A stretch of 64,000 bases of DNA. It comes from JARBUG01 sp035628915. Lineage in GTDB: Bacteria; Bacillota; Sulfobacillia; Symbiobacteriales; Symbiobacteriaceae. Made by a program: the position numbers and the translations under genes. The stretch covers positions 1 to 64,000 of the forward strand of contig DASPIW010000026.1 of the NCBI GenBank assembly GCA_035628915.1, read 5' to 3'. Positions 18,211 through 29,809 of the stretch are shown piece after piece; position 1 is the first letter of the stretch, and every line of letters starts with the position of its first letter. The notes beneath the pieces were generated by a model. It was given only the letters and a program-made list of their open reading frames with translations, searched no databases and had not been told where the DNA came from.

Positions 18211-19485
18211 CTACTTCAACAAAGCTCGCCAACCAATATCGCGTCGGTACTGCTTGCCCTCGAACCGGATGGCCTCAACGCCGGCGTAGGCTCGGGAGAG
18301 CGCCTCCTTCAGGTCGTTACCGGTGGCCATGACGCCGAGTACGCGACCGCCGGACGTCACCAGAACCCCGTCGGCGTCAAAGGCAGTGCCGGCGTGGAAA
18401 ACGGTAACGCCAACCCGGTCTGCCTCTTCCAATCCGTCAATGGGCAGGCCCTTGGGGTAGGCGCCCGGGTACCCCGGCGACGCCACCACGACGTTGGCCG
18501 CCGCCCCGGCCCGGAAGCGGAGGTCGACTGCCTTGAGACGGCCTTCGACGCAGGCCGACAGCACTTCGAGCAGGTCGTTCTCCAGGAGCGGGAGAACCAC
18601 CTGGGCTTCAGGGTCGCCGAACCGGGCGTTGAACTCGACGACTTTGGGGCCGTCGGCGGTCAGCATCAGCCCGGCAAACAGGCAGCCTACAAAGGGGGTG
18701 CCCCGGTTGGCCATGGCCGCGATGACCGGCTCCAGGATACGCTTTTGGACGGTGCGAGCGATTTCCGGGGTATAGCTGGGGACGGGGGCGTAGGTGCCCA
18801 TGCCACCCGTATTGGGCCCGGTGTCGCCTTCGCCGGCGCGCTTGTGGTCCTGGGCCGAGACCATTTGCTTGATCGTGCGGCCGTCGCTGAAGCAGAGGAT
18901 GCTGACTTCCTCACCCTCCATGAACTCCTCGATGACCACCTTGTCACCGGCGGCGCCAAACGCCTGGTCGAGCATGACAGCCTTCAGCGCAGCCTCCGCC
19001 TCTTCCATGGTCATGCAGACGGTGACGCCCTTGCCCAGTGCGAGGCCGTCCGCCTTGATGACGATGGGGGCGCCCTGCAGGTGCAGGTATGCCCGGGCGG
19101 TCTCGTAGTCGGTGAAGCTGCCATACCTCGCAGTGGGTACGCCCGCCCGGGTCATGATCTCCTTGGCGAAATCCTTGGACCATTCCAGCCGGGCGGCCTC
19201 GCGGGTCGGACCGAACGCCTTGATGCCCGCGTCTTTGAGGCGGTCGACGAGACCGAGGGCGAGGGCGTCATCCATGCCGATGATAACCAGGTCGGCCTTC
19301 AGCTTTACGGCCAGTGCAACCTGCCCCTCAATATCGGTCGCCCTGACGCCGGGGTGACACCAGGCGAAGCGCCCAATGCCGGGATTGCCGGGCGCCACGT
19401 GGAGTTCCTCGACCATGGGGCTCTGAATCACTTTCCATGCGAGGGCGTGCTCACGGCCCCCGCCGCCTACGATTAATACCTTCAT
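18211..19485 (-). CDS. purD: Phosphoribosylamine-glycine ligase (GAR synthetase)
   Basis: Second step of de novo purine synthesis: phosphoribosylamine + glycine + ATP to GAR. The 424-aa length is normal. Visible marks: N-terminal VLIVGGGGREHALAWK, HVAPGNPG, the ATP-grasp stretch APIVIKADGLALGKGV, EEFMEGEEVSILCFSDG, TGPNTGGMGTYAPVP and VEFNARFGDPEAQVVLPLL. The start is the ATG at 19485, sharing ATGA with the phzF-like stop, with GGAGG just upstream inside that gene; translational coupling is likely. It is the last purine gene on this strand. Confidence 0.97.
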   Translation of the reverse strand: MKVLIVGGGGREHALAWKVIQSPMVEELHVAPGNPGIGRFAWCHPGVRATDIEGQVALAVKLKADLVIIGMDDALALGLVDRLKDAGIKAFGPTREAARLEWSKDFAKEIMTRAGVPTARYGSFTDYETARAYLHLQGAPIVIKADGLALGKGVTVCMTMEEAEAALKAVMLDQAFGAAGDKVVIEEFMEGEEVSILCFSDGRTIKQMVSAQDHKRAGEGDTGPNTGGMGTYAPVPSYTPEIARTVQKRILEPVIAAMANRGTPFVGCLFAGLMLTADGPKVVEFNARFGDPEAQVVLPLLENDLLEVLSACVEGRLKAVDLRFRAGAAANVVVASPGYPGAYPKGLPIDGLEEADRVGVTVFHAGTAFDADGVLVTSGGRVLGVMATGNDLKEALSRAYAGVEAIRFEGKQYRRDIGWRALLK

Positions 19486-20285
19486 AGTTCTCGGGTGCCT
19501 CCAATTACAGCCTGTCCGTGGATCCATAAATGGTCGCCGTCCTGCTGGCGGACCATAATCAGGCCGGGCCGGCCCATGGCGTGCCCCTGGCCAATTTTGA
19601 TGCGGCAGCAGCCGGGTGCAACGCCGTGGTGCCACAAGTACCACGCCAACACAACGGCGGCCATGCCGGTGACCGGATCTTCATAAATGCCGGCCCCGGT
19701 GCAGAAATGGCGCGCCTCTGCCATAGTGCCGAGGATGCGCGCCTCAGCCGTGAAGACGTATATGCCCGTGGCGCCGAGCGTCGCGCAGGCCCTATCGACG
19801 GCGGCGGGATCGGGCCGGAGTGCATCCAGCGCTTCCAGGGAGCGGACGGGGACAATCAGCTTCGGACGCCCGGCGGTGCCGACTTGCACCGGACCGTCGA
19901 TATCTTCAGGCCGGATACCCAACGCCTTTGTGGCAACAGCGGGATCGAGCATATCGCCCAGCGTGACCGGGGGCATGGCGAGCCCGAAGAGGTACGGGTC
20001 CACCACGACATCCAGGTCGCCGGCCGGTGTGCTGACTTTGAACTCCCCCTGAATCCCGAGCGCCGCCAGGGCGGCCAGGGTGCCGTGCCCGCAGAGGGTC
20101 ATGGCGGTGCCGGAGGGTTGGTAGTAGCGCAGGGTGGTCCCATCAACGAAGGTGGTCTCCAAACCGAGTTCGGCGGCAATGCTTGCCATTTGCGCGTGAG
20201 TCAGGTCGCCGGCGTTCATGACCACCGCGGCGGGATTACCCTGACCGGGCGTAAGCGTGAAGACGTCCACGAAATGAGCCTGCAA
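19482..20285 (-). CDS. PhzF-family isomerase/epimerase-like protein
   Basis: 267 aa, TTG start at 20285 behind GGGAGGG. The PhzF/diaminopimelate-epimerase-like fold is shown by FVDVFTLTPGQGNPAAVV, the conserved catalytic-Glu stretch ELGLETTFVD, MTLCGHGTLAALAALG and FCTGAGIYEDPVTG. The gene sits between purH and purD with tight spacing and an ATGA overlap to purD, so it is co-expressed with purine genes. PhzF itself isomerises a phenazine precursor, but most family members have unknown substrates; a phenazine role should not be assumed. A metabolite-repair role is possible but not shown. Confidence 0.88.
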   Translation of the reverse strand: MQAHFVDVFTLTPGQGNPAAVVMNAGDLTHAQMASIAAELGLETTFVDGTTLRYYQPSGTAMTLCGHGTLAALAALGIQGEFKVSTPAGDLDVVVDPYLFGLAMPPVTLGDMLDPAVATKALGIRPEDIDGPVQVGTAGRPKLIVPVRSLEALDALRPDPAAVDRACATLGATGIYVFTAEARILGTMAEARHFCTGAGIYEDPVTGMAAVVLAWYLWHHGVAPGCCRIKIGQGHAMGRPGLIMVRQQDGDHLWIHGQAVIGGTREL

Positions 20286-20314
20286 GGTGTTCCCTCCCCG
20301 GTGGGTGAACGGGC

Positions 20315-21901
20315 TTAGTGGCGGAAGTGGCGCACGCCGGTGAAGACCATCGCGAGGCCCAGCGCATTGGCCTTGTCGATCGACTCCTGGTCGCGAATGG
20401 AGCCGCCGGGCTGGGCGATGGCAGCAATACCGGCCGCACCGGCTGCCTCTACGACGTCCGGGAACGGGAAGAAAGCGTCAGAGGCCAGAACGGCGCCCTT
20501 TACGTGCTCGCCGGCCTGGCGGAGGGCGTGACGGGCGGCATCGATGCGGTTCATCTGCCCGGCGCCGACGCCAAGCGTCTGACCGCCCTTCGCCACCACG
20601 ATGGCGTTGGACTTGACATGCTTGCAGACCTTCCAGGCAAAGGCCAGGTCGGCCAGCATTGCCGCCGAAACCGGGGAGGCCGTGGCCGTCTTCCAGGCGG
20701 CCGGATCTTCGTGGATGGCGTCCCAGTTCTGCATCAGGAAGCCGCCGGCGACCCGCTTGACGTCGAAGCCTGCGGGTGCCCGGCGCTGGATTTCCCCCGT
20801 CTCAAGCAGACGAATATCCTTCTTCTTGGTGAGGACTTTGAGGGCGCCCGGCTCGAAGGACGGCGCCAGCACGATCTCCACGAAGATCTTGCTGATCTCC
20901 TTGGCCGTCTCTTCGTCGCAGGGACGGTTCAGGGCGATGATACCCCCGAAAATGGAGACCGTGTCGGCCTCGTAGCACTTGCGGTAGGCTTCGGCCAGCG
21001 TGGGCGCCACGGCGACGCCGCAGGGGTTGGCGTGTTTGATGGCCACCGCCGCCGGTTCAGCGAACTCCTTGACCAGTTCCAGCGCCGCATGAGCGTCGTT
21101 GATGTTGTTGAAGGAGAGTTCCTTGCCGTGCAGCTGTTTCGCTCCGGCGATGGTCGTCCCGCCGTGCGTACCATCGGAATAGAAGGCGGCCTGCTGGTGC
21201 GGATTCTCACCATACCGTAGATCCTGCATCTTCGTGAGGTGGAGCGTCACGGCCTGCGGGAAACCCGTTGCCTCGGGGGGAGCCTGTCCCGCCTGGCGGG
21301 CCGCCACGATCGCTTTGCCCCTGGTGCCGAGCCATGCGGCGATGGCCGTGTCGTAGCTGCTGGTGTGCTGGAACGCCTCGGTCATCAACTCGAACTTGGT
21401 GGTCAGGTCGATATCGCCGGTCTCACGCAGTTGGCGGAGGACCTCGGCGTACCGCTCGGGATTGACGAGCACCGCTACGTCCTGCCAGTTCTTCGCCGCG
21501 GCGCGCACCATGGTCGGACCCCCGATGTCGATCTTCTCGACGGCGTCCTCCAGGCTCACGTTGGGGTCGGCGACGGTCTCCCGGAAAGGATAGAGGTTGA
21601 CCACCACCATGTCGATGGGGGTGACGTTGTGCTCCTTGAGCTGGGTCATGTGCTCCGGGTTGGCGCGGATGGCCAAAATGCCGGCGTGAATCTGGGGCTG
21701 CAGCGTTTTGACGCGGCCGTCGAGGATCTCCGGAAACCCGGCGACCTGGGCCACTTCCAGAACCGGGATGCCGGCGCCCTGCAGGGCCCGGTACGTCCCG
21801 CCCGTGGAGATGATCTCCACACCCAGCGCGTGGAGTGCGCGGGCAAAGTCGACAATACCGTTCTTGTCGTAAACACTAATGAGGGCACGCTTGACGGACA
21901 T
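20315..21901 (-). CDS. purH: Bifunctional AICAR transformylase / IMP cyclohydrolase
   Basis: Last two steps to IMP: formylation of AICAR by 10-formyl-THF and ring closure. 528 aa, normal. N-terminal cyclohydrolase domain (1-200): MSVKRALISVYDKNGIVDFA, ISTGGTYRAL, DGRVKTLQPQIHAGIL, NLYPF, DIGGPTMVRAAAKNW. C-terminal transformylase: LRYGENPHQQAAFY, AVAIKHANPCGVA, KSNAIVVAKGGQTLGVGAGQ, SDAFFPFPD and the end RDQESIDKANALGLAMVFTG. The ATG at 21901 follows GGGGAGGATCTGTTCC. It lies 19 bp after a NUDIX gene and 29 bp before the phzF-like gene. Confidence 0.97.
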   Translation of the reverse strand: MSVKRALISVYDKNGIVDFARALHALGVEIISTGGTYRALQGAGIPVLEVAQVAGFPEILDGRVKTLQPQIHAGILAIRANPEHMTQLKEHNVTPIDMVVVNLYPFRETVADPNVSLEDAVEKIDIGGPTMVRAAAKNWQDVAVLVNPERYAEVLRQLRETGDIDLTTKFELMTEAFQHTSSYDTAIAAWLGTRGKAIVAARQAGQAPPEATGFPQAVTLHLTKMQDLRYGENPHQQAAFYSDGTHGGTTIAGAKQLHGKELSFNNINDAHAALELVKEFAEPAAVAIKHANPCGVAVAPTLAEAYRKCYEADTVSIFGGIIALNRPCDEETAKEISKIFVEIVLAPSFEPGALKVLTKKKDIRLLETGEIQRRAPAGFDVKRVAGGFLMQNWDAIHEDPAAWKTATASPVSAAMLADLAFAWKVCKHVKSNAIVVAKGGQTLGVGAGQMNRIDAARHALRQAGEHVKGAVLASDAFFPFPDVVEAAGAAGIAAIAQPGGSIRDQESIDKANALGLAMVFTGVRHFRH

Positions 21902-21920
21902 GGAACAGATCCTCCCCTTC

Positions 21921-22385
21921 CTACTTCGGCCCCTTGCCATCTTCAGGCCGATAGGCGTCACGGTCCAGCCAGTACTTTTTCTCGTGTCCGGCCAAATAGG
22001 CCAGCAGCGGATCCCGGTAGACGGGCCAGGTTATGTACCGGGCCACTTCGTCACGCCGAACCCACTTGACATCCACTACAAACTCATCATCCACCGGCAC
22101 CCGGGGCGTCCCCGTCACCACCCGGCAGGAAAAGACGTGATCCAGGAAGTGCATGTCCATGGGTACATTATGGGCATCGATGACGTAGGCCAGCTCCACC
22201 GGCGCGACCAGCAGCCCGGTCTCCTCCTGAACTTCCCGGACGACGCAGTCCGTAACCGCCTCGCCGGGTTCAATCCGCCCGCCGGGCAGGGACCACACAT
22301 CGCCAATCTGCCAGCGATTCAGGACCAGGAGAATATTGTCTTCGTCTTCCACAAGCCCGACGCCCAAAATAAACTGCTTGGACAC
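21921..22385 (-). CDS. NUDIX hydrolase
   Basis: 154 aa. The Nudix box GX5EX7REUXEEXGU is present (GRIEPGEAVTDCVV then REVQEETGLL), so it should hydrolyse a nucleoside diphosphate linked to another group using Mg2+. The GTG start at 22385 is preceded by AGGTAGG about 10 nt upstream; a nearby ATG at 22389 is in another frame. It is 19 bp upstream of purH. Substrate unknown; a nucleotide-related compound is plausible from context. Confidence 0.85.
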   Translation of the reverse strand: MSKQFILGVGLVEDEDNILLVLNRWQIGDVWSLPGGRIEPGEAVTDCVVREVQEETGLLVAPVELAYVIDAHNVPMDMHFLDHVFSCRVVTGTPRVPVDDEFVVDVKWVRRDEVARYITWPVYRDPLLAYLAGHEKKYWLDRDAYRPEDGKGPK

Positions 22386-22472
22386 TCATAACACCTACCT
22401 GGAAAAATCGCATAATGCCCTTCCCGTCGCTCTGCTTGGGGGACCGGCGCCGCACCCACATTTCTTGCGTAT

Positions 22473-22679
22473 GGCTGGGGATGGTGAGGGGTGGCCGTGG
22501 CGACGTCCGGGGGTGAGGTTAGAGGCAGTTAGCCCCGCTACCCGAGTTTAAAAGGCGGCACCGGCGGTGCGCTACCCGAGTGAACAGCCCGACCGGTTCC
22601 GGTGACGCCGCTTGCCCGAGGGCTTACTGCCTCTTACCGAGCCCCTGGGGAGCAAAGGTCATCCCTCACCATCACCAGC
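22473..22679. repeat. Large foldback (imperfect palindrome) between two NUDIX genes, MITE-like or structured RNA
   Basis: The 304-bp gap holds a nested inverted repeat. Outer arms are 22473-22490 and 22663-22680 (16 of 18 pair: GGCTGGGGATGGTGAGGG against CCCTCACCATCACCAGCG). Inner arms are 22517-22535 and 22620-22638 (17 of 19). The centre has a direct repeat GCTACCCGAGT at 22537 and 22571 and a small GCACC-GGTGC hairpin. No reading frame explains it and I do not recognise a riboswitch. Confidence 0.6.
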
Positions 22680-22689
22680 GCCCAGGAGC

Positions 22690-23124
22690 TTAGAAGATGT
22701 GGTAGCGGGGACGCCTCTCCTCCAACCAGGTGAACAATGGCTCCACCCAGGGACGGTAGTTCATATACTGCCGAATCTCCTTGGGATGCACCCACTGCAC
22801 CTGGGTCACATCTTCATCGTCCTCCGGCACACCCAGTTCCCCACCCACAACGGTGGCGTGGAAGTAGAACTGCAGGTACCACTCCTGACGGGACGCGACG
22901 AACCACTCCGTCACAAAGGCCAGTTCCGCCATTTCCACCACGAGCCCCGTCTCTTCCAGCACTTCACGGCCCATGGTCTGCAGCAGCGGCTCGCCTTCCT
23001 CGCAGGACCCTTTCGGCAATGACCAGTGGGGCCGGTAGTGCCCGCGGTTGCGAACCAGGAGGACCTGCCCTTTTTCGTTGAGCAGCACCGCGCCTACAGC
23101 GAGTCTCCTCACACAGCCGCCCAT
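22690..23124 (-). CDS. NUDIX hydrolase
   Basis: 144 aa, ATG at 23124 with GGAGGGG upstream. Nudix box: GSCEEGEPLLQTMGREVLEETGLV is spread over residues 39-62, with REVLEE as the metal-binding core. The opening RRLAVGAVLLNEKGQVLLVR and LPKGSCEEGE resemble MutT/Ap4A-type hydrolases that use LPKG. Substrate not assignable. It lies between purN and the foldback preceding the second NUDIX gene. Confidence 0.85.
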   Translation of the reverse strand: MGGCVRRLAVGAVLLNEKGQVLLVRNRGHYRPHWSLPKGSCEEGEPLLQTMGREVLEETGLVVEMAELAFVTEWFVASRQEWYLQFYFHATVVGGELGVPEDDEDVTQVQWVHPKEIRQYMNYRPWVEPLFTWLEERRPRYHIF

Positions 23125-23147
23125 ATGGGATCACCCCTCCTCCCCGA

Positions 23148-23206
23148 TTCCTACGCCAGCGGGTTGCCGACCCTGGGACAGGGTCGGCGCCCGACTGGCG
23201 TAGGAA
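23148..23206. repeat. Long perfect-arm hairpin upstream of purN
   Basis: Arms TTCCTACGCCAG (23148-23159) and 23195-23206 are exact complements. Nested inside, GCCGACCCTG (23166-23175) pairs with 23179-23188 over a 3-nt loop. It lies in the 133-bp gap between purN and the NUDIX gene. No T run follows on the plus strand (TAGGAACCGACG), so it is probably not a simple terminator. Confidence 0.65.
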
Positions 23207-23257
23207 CCGACGTGACGTCCCACGGGATATTCCCACAGGGGCTTTCGCCTTAGTTTG

Positions 23258-23878
23258 TTAGGGCGATCCCTCGGGCCTTTGAATCCGCACCCGGCGGCCC
23301 TCGAGGGTAAGGCGGCCCTGGGCGTAGAGTTGGACCGCCTCCGGGTAGATGCGGTGCTCCTCGTGGAGAATCCGCTCGCTGAGGGTCTGCTCGGTATCAT
23401 CCTCCAGGACCGGCACCGCCGCCTGCAGGATGATGGGGCCCTCATCCATCCCTTCGGTGACAAAGTGGACGGTGCAGCCCGCCACTTTGACGCCGTACTC
23501 CAGCGCCTGCCGCTGGGCGTCCAGGCCCTTGAACGAAGGCAGCAGTGCGGGATGGATATTCATGATCCGGCCCGCAAAGGCCTGAAGCATGGGCTTGCGG
23601 ACCAGCCGCATGTACCCGGCCAGGCAGACCAGATCCACGTTGTTCTCTTTCAGGGTTTCCGCCAGAGCCCCATTGTAAGCGTTCTTTGTCTCATATGCCG
23701 CGGGGTCGATAAAAATGGCCTTCACTCCGGCCTGCCGGGCCCGCTCCAGGCCGAACGCGTCTGCCTTGTCGGACACGGCTACGACGATCTGACCGTCGAT
23801 CCGGCCCTCAGAGCAGGCGTCAAGCAGCGCCTGCAAGTTCGACCCCCGGCCCGAAAGCAGCACGCCGATGCGAATCAT
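23258..23878 (-). CDS. purN: Phosphoribosylglycinamide formyltransferase
   Basis: Transfers a formyl group from 10-formyl-THF to GAR. 206 aa, normal. Visible: IGVLLSGRGSNLQALLDAC (phosphate loop), VCLAGYMRLV, MNIHPALLPSFKGLDA (catalytic Asn/His) and GCTVHFVTEGMDEGPIILQAAVPV (catalytic Asp in EGMDEG). The ATG at 23878 overlaps the purM stop as ATGA, indicating coupling. Confidence 0.97.
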   Translation of the reverse strand: MIRIGVLLSGRGSNLQALLDACSEGRIDGQIVVAVSDKADAFGLERARQAGVKAIFIDPAAYETKNAYNGALAETLKENNVDLVCLAGYMRLVRKPMLQAFAGRIMNIHPALLPSFKGLDAQRQALEYGVKVAGCTVHFVTEGMDEGPIILQAAVPVLEDDTEQTLSERILHEEHRIYPEAVQLYAQGRLTLEGRRVRIQRPEGSP

Positions 23879-24912
23879 CGCCGTACCTCCACACCGGGCT
23901 CGCCGTCCACAATCTCGCCGACGATCCACGCCTGCTCGCCCAGTTCCTGCGCTGCCGCCACGAAGGCGGGCGCCGTCGCCGCCGGCACGGCCACGACCAT
24001 GCCGAGGCCCATGTTGAAGGTGGACTCCATCTCCCGGTCTTCGACGGGGCCGTGCTTCTGGATCAGCCCGAAAATGGGCGGGACTTTCCACGCACCCCAG
24101 TTCAGGACCGCCCGCAGGCCGTCCCGCAGCATCCGGGGGATGTTCTCATGGAAGCCGCCGCCGGTAATGTTGGCGGCCCCGTGAATCTCGAAGCGCTCGT
24201 AGAGCGACAGGAACGACTTCGCGTAAATGCGGGTGGGCGCCAGCATCGCTTCCATAACCGTGGCGCCGCCCAGTTCGGGAGGACGGTCGTTTGGCTGGTA
24301 GGCCTGCAGCAGCACGCGGCGGGCCAGCGAGTAGCCGTTGGAATGGAGGCCGGACGAGGCCAGCCCGACCAGCGTGTCGCCAGGCGCGACCTTCTCCCCC
24401 GTCAGAATCCGGTCCCGGTTGACGATGCCCACGGCAAAGCCCGCCATGTCGTATTCACCGGGGGCGTACATGCCGGGCAGCTCCGCCGTCTCGCCGCCGA
24501 CGAGGGCGCAGCCCGCCAGCAGGCAGCCGTCGGCGACGCCTTTCACGACCTGCTCAAGAATCTCCAGGTTCTTTTCGCCCACACCGATATAATCCAGGAA
24601 GAAGAGCGGTTCGGCACCCTGGCAAAGGATGTCGTTGACGCACATGGCCACGAGGTCCTGCCCGACGGAGTCGTGTTTGCCGCTCAGGAAAGCCAGCTTC
24701 AGTTTGGTGCCCACCCCGTCGGTGCCGCTCACGAGCACCGGGTCGGGGTACTTGGTCAGGTCCGGCGCAAAGAAGCCGCCGAACGCCCCGATGTTCGCCA
24801 GCATGCCGGGACGGGCAGTGCGCCCGGTGTGGGCCGCGATCCGCCTGACCAGTTCGTAGTGCCGCTCCCGGTTCACGCCGGTGTCTGCATAGGTAATCGG
24901 CTTCTCAGTCAT
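23875..24912 (-). CDS. purM: Phosphoribosylformylglycinamidine cyclo-ligase (AIR synthetase)
   Basis: Closes the imidazole ring: FGAM + ATP to AIR. 345 aa, normal. Marks: ITYADTGVNRERHYELVRRI, NIGAFGGFFAPDL, VSGTDGVGTKLKLAF, DLVAMCVNDILCQGAEPLFFLDY, GGETAELPGMYAPGEYDMAGF, HSNGYSLARRVL and AANITGGGFHENIPRML. The ATG at 24912 overlaps the purF stop by 8 bp, and its own stop overlaps purN. Confidence 0.97.
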   Translation of the reverse strand: MTEKPITYADTGVNRERHYELVRRIAAHTGRTARPGMLANIGAFGGFFAPDLTKYPDPVLVSGTDGVGTKLKLAFLSGKHDSVGQDLVAMCVNDILCQGAEPLFFLDYIGVGEKNLEILEQVVKGVADGCLLAGCALVGGETAELPGMYAPGEYDMAGFAVGIVNRDRILTGEKVAPGDTLVGLASSGLHSNGYSLARRVLLQAYQPNDRPPELGGATVMEAMLAPTRIYAKSFLSLYERFEIHGAANITGGGFHENIPRMLRDGLRAVLNWGAWKVPPIFGLIQKHGPVEDREMESTFNMGLGMVVAVPAATAPAFVAAAQELGEQAWIVGEIVDGEPGVEVRR

Positions 24913-26370
24913 CGCCCGGCGCCCCCTCCAGCGAGTACTTGTCCACGTTCTCCAGAACCGGGACCGGATAATCGGCATTGAAGCAGGCCAGGCAGAAGCC
25001 GTGGCCTGTATCCATGGGCACGCCCACGGCCTTGATCATCCCCTCGTTCGAGAGGTAGTACAGGCTGTCGGCGCCGACGAGGTCCCGAATCTGCTCCACG
25101 TTCCGATCCCTAGCCGCCAGTTCGCTGGAGCGGCTGGTGTCGATGCCGTAATGGCACGCGTTGACGTACGGCGGCGAGGAGATGCGCATGTGCACTTCCC
25201 GGGCGCCGGCCTCCCGCAGCAGGCTGACCAGATGCTTCGATGTGGTCCCCCGCACGATGGAGTCGTCCACCAGCACCACCCGCTTGCCTTCGATCACCTT
25301 GCGCAGCGGGTTGAGTTTGAGCTTGAGGGCCGTCTCACGCTTGACCTGAGACGGCAGAATGAACGTGCGGGCGATATAGCGGTTCTTGATCAGCCCGACT
25401 TCATAGGGAATGCCCGACGCTTCGGCATAGCCAGTGGCCGCCGATATGGAGCTGTCCGGCACGCCGATGACGATATCCGCCTCGGCGGGTGCTTCCCGGG
25501 CGAGCTGGCGGCCCATCTCCTTGCGGACGGCGTGCATGTTAACGCCTTCCAGCTGGCTGTCCGGCCGCGCGAAGTAGATGAACTCAAACATACAGGGCCG
25601 GCTCTTGCCCGCGGGCTTGATGGCGGTCTGCGAGCGCAGCTGCCCTTCGCCGGAGATGGTGACCATTTCGCCGGGGCCGATCTCCCGGACGAAGTCCGCC
25701 CCGATGGTGTCGAAGGCGCAGGACTCGGAGGCCAGCACCCAGGCGTTGCCGAGTTTGCCGAGCTGCAGCGGGCGGATGCCGTGCGGGTCCCGGATGCCGA
25801 TCAGTTTGTCCTTGGCCATGATCAGCAGGGCATAGCCGCCGTGCACCTGGTTCAAGGCGTTGGCCACGGACTCCTCAAGGCTGTCCTTGCGGGCGCGGAC
25901 GATCAGGTGCGCCAGCACTTCCGTGTCGACGGTGGTGGAGAAGATGGCGCCCTCGTCTTCCAGTTGGCTCCGAATCGGGTCGGCATCGACCAGGTTGCCG
26001 TTGTGGGCCAGCGCCAGGCCGCCCCGCCGGGAGTTGACCAGGATCGGCTGGGCGTTGCCCAGGTTGGATGAGCCGGTGGTCGAGTACCGCACGTGGCCGA
26101 TGGCGATGTGCCCGTTCAGGCGGGAGAGATGGGCCGGATTGCTGAAGACGTCGCTGACCAGGCCCATGCCCTTGTAGGTCTTCAGGTCTTTCCCGTCCGA
26201 CGAGACGATACCCGCGCTCTCCTGGCCGCGGTGCTGCAGGGCGATGAGGGCATGGTATGCCACGCCCGAAGCTTCGGGTTGGCCGAAGACGCCCACCACG
26301 CCGCATTCGTCGACGGGCCCTTTGTCAGGATGGGTCGCTATACCCCATCGGTAGGGACGGAGCGCCAGAT

Positions 26371-26386
<16 letters not shown>
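24905..26386 (-). CDS. purF: Amidophosphoribosyltransferase
   Basis: First committed step: PRPP + glutamine to phosphoribosylamine. 493 aa. The GTG at 26386 follows AAGGAGG and overlaps purL by 16 bp. A propeptide of about 27 residues precedes the likely nucleophile Cys28 in DECGVVGVFG; its removal would be expected by analogy with Bacillus PurF. Then HRGQESAGI, GHVRYSTTGSSNLGNAQP, YFARPDSQLEGVNMH, GVPDSSISAATGYAEA and the PRPP loop VVLVDDSIVRGTTSKHLV. Cysteines in CMFEFIY, CHYGIDTS and FCLACF suggest the Fe-S type. Confidence 0.97.
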
Positions 26387-28756
<2,370 letters not shown>

Positions 28757-28764
<8 letters not shown>

Positions 28765-29464
28765 TTGCCGTCCTCCCGGTGAGGAAATTGACCATCGACT
28801 TGAAGATGACGGCGCCCTGGTCGGAGCCGAGAATCAGCTCGCAGGCCCGCTCGGGGTGCGGCATCATACCCATGACGTTGCCGGCCCGGTTGCAGATGCC
28901 CGCGATGTTCTGGAGCGAGCCGTTCGGGCAGGTCTCGGGGGTTACGTCGCCCTGGGCGTCGGAGTAGCGGAAGACGACCTGGCTGTTCTGATTCAGTTCA
29001 TGCAAGGTTTCGGGGTCGGCAAAATAGTTGCCCTCGCCGTGGTTGACGGGGACTTTCAGCACCTGGCCGGGGGCGCAGGCGCCGGTGAACGGCGTGGCGT
29101 TGTTCTCTACCCGCAGGTGCGACCAGGAGCAGCGGAACTGCAGGTGGGCGTTGCGCTGGAGCGCGCCGGGCAGGAGCCCTGCCTCGCAGAGAATCTGAAA
29201 GCCATTGCAGATGCCGAGCACCAGCCCGCCTTTGGCGGCGAACTCAGCGACCGATTCCATAACGGGGGAAAACCGGGCGATGGCGCCGGTCCGCAGGTAG
29301 TCGCCGTAGGAGAATCCGCCGGCGAGAATGACGGCGTCAAAGCGGGAGAGATCCCGTTCCTGGTGCCAGATGTAGTCTGCCTCCACCCCGATAACGTCGC
29401 GCAGGGCGTGGTAGGTATCCATTTCGCAGTTCGTGCCGGGGAAGACGGTCACGCCGAAGCGCAC
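28757..29464 (-). CDS. purQ: FGAM synthase glutaminase subunit
   Basis: Class I glutamine amidotransferase subunit delivering ammonia to PurL. 235 aa. Marks: GVTVFPGTNCEMDTYHALRD, AVILAGGFSYGDYLRTGAIA, the nucleophile elbow GLVLGICNGFQILCEAGLLP with its Cys, HGEGNYF, and MPHPERA with the catalytic His and Glu. The GTG at 29464 directly abuts the purS stop (TAAGTG). The stop overlaps purL by 8 bp. Confidence 0.97.
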
Positions 29465-29776
29465 TTACTTCACCCCCGTCCTGGTCGCCGTCTCCGTGGC
29501 GCCGACTGCCGGCACCAGCCGGTCGTGCGACTCTGCCACGGTCACGGTAAAGGTCTCCATGATCGGGTTGGTGAGAATCTTGCGGCCAAGCTCCTGGACA
29601 AGGCCGGTGGCCTTTTCGGCGTCCTCCGCCTCGACCCAGAGTTCGATGTACTTGCCAATGCGCACCTGGGGCACCCCGGTGTAGCCCAGGGCCTTGACGG
29701 CGCCTTCCACGGCGGAACCCTGGGGGTCGAGAACGCCCTTTTTCAGGGTGACCTTTACTTCAGCCTTAAATAGCAC
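29465..29776 (-). CDS. purS: FGAM synthase subunit PurS
   Basis: Small dimeric subunit that bridges PurL and PurQ. 103 aa from the GTG at 29776, chosen because GGAGGG lies 6 nt upstream; an in-frame ATG at 29803 is 5' of that site. Marks: KAEVKVTLKKGVLDPQGSAV, ALGYTGVPQVRIGKYIELWV, LTNPIMETFTV. The C-terminus is about 20 residues longer than the usual 80-85. It begins the purSQLFMN run after an AT-rich foldback. Confidence 0.95.
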   Translation of the reverse strand: MLFKAEVKVTLKKGVLDPQGSAVEGAVKALGYTGVPQVRIGKYIELWVEAEDAEKATGLVQELGRKILTNPIMETFTVTVAESHDRLVPAVGATETATRTGVK

Positions 29777-29809
29777 GTTAAGCCCTCCTGTTGTTGAAGA
29801 CATTTATTA

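Noticed and set aside
17365..19476. 703-codon plus-strand frame opposite SIMPL and purD genes
   Set aside because: Spans two real genes and the gap between them on the other strand; no family signal.
22386..22689. T-box, purine or cobalamin riboswitch in the NUDIX gap
   Set aside because: Hallmark sequences of these classes are absent; kept only as an unexplained foldback.
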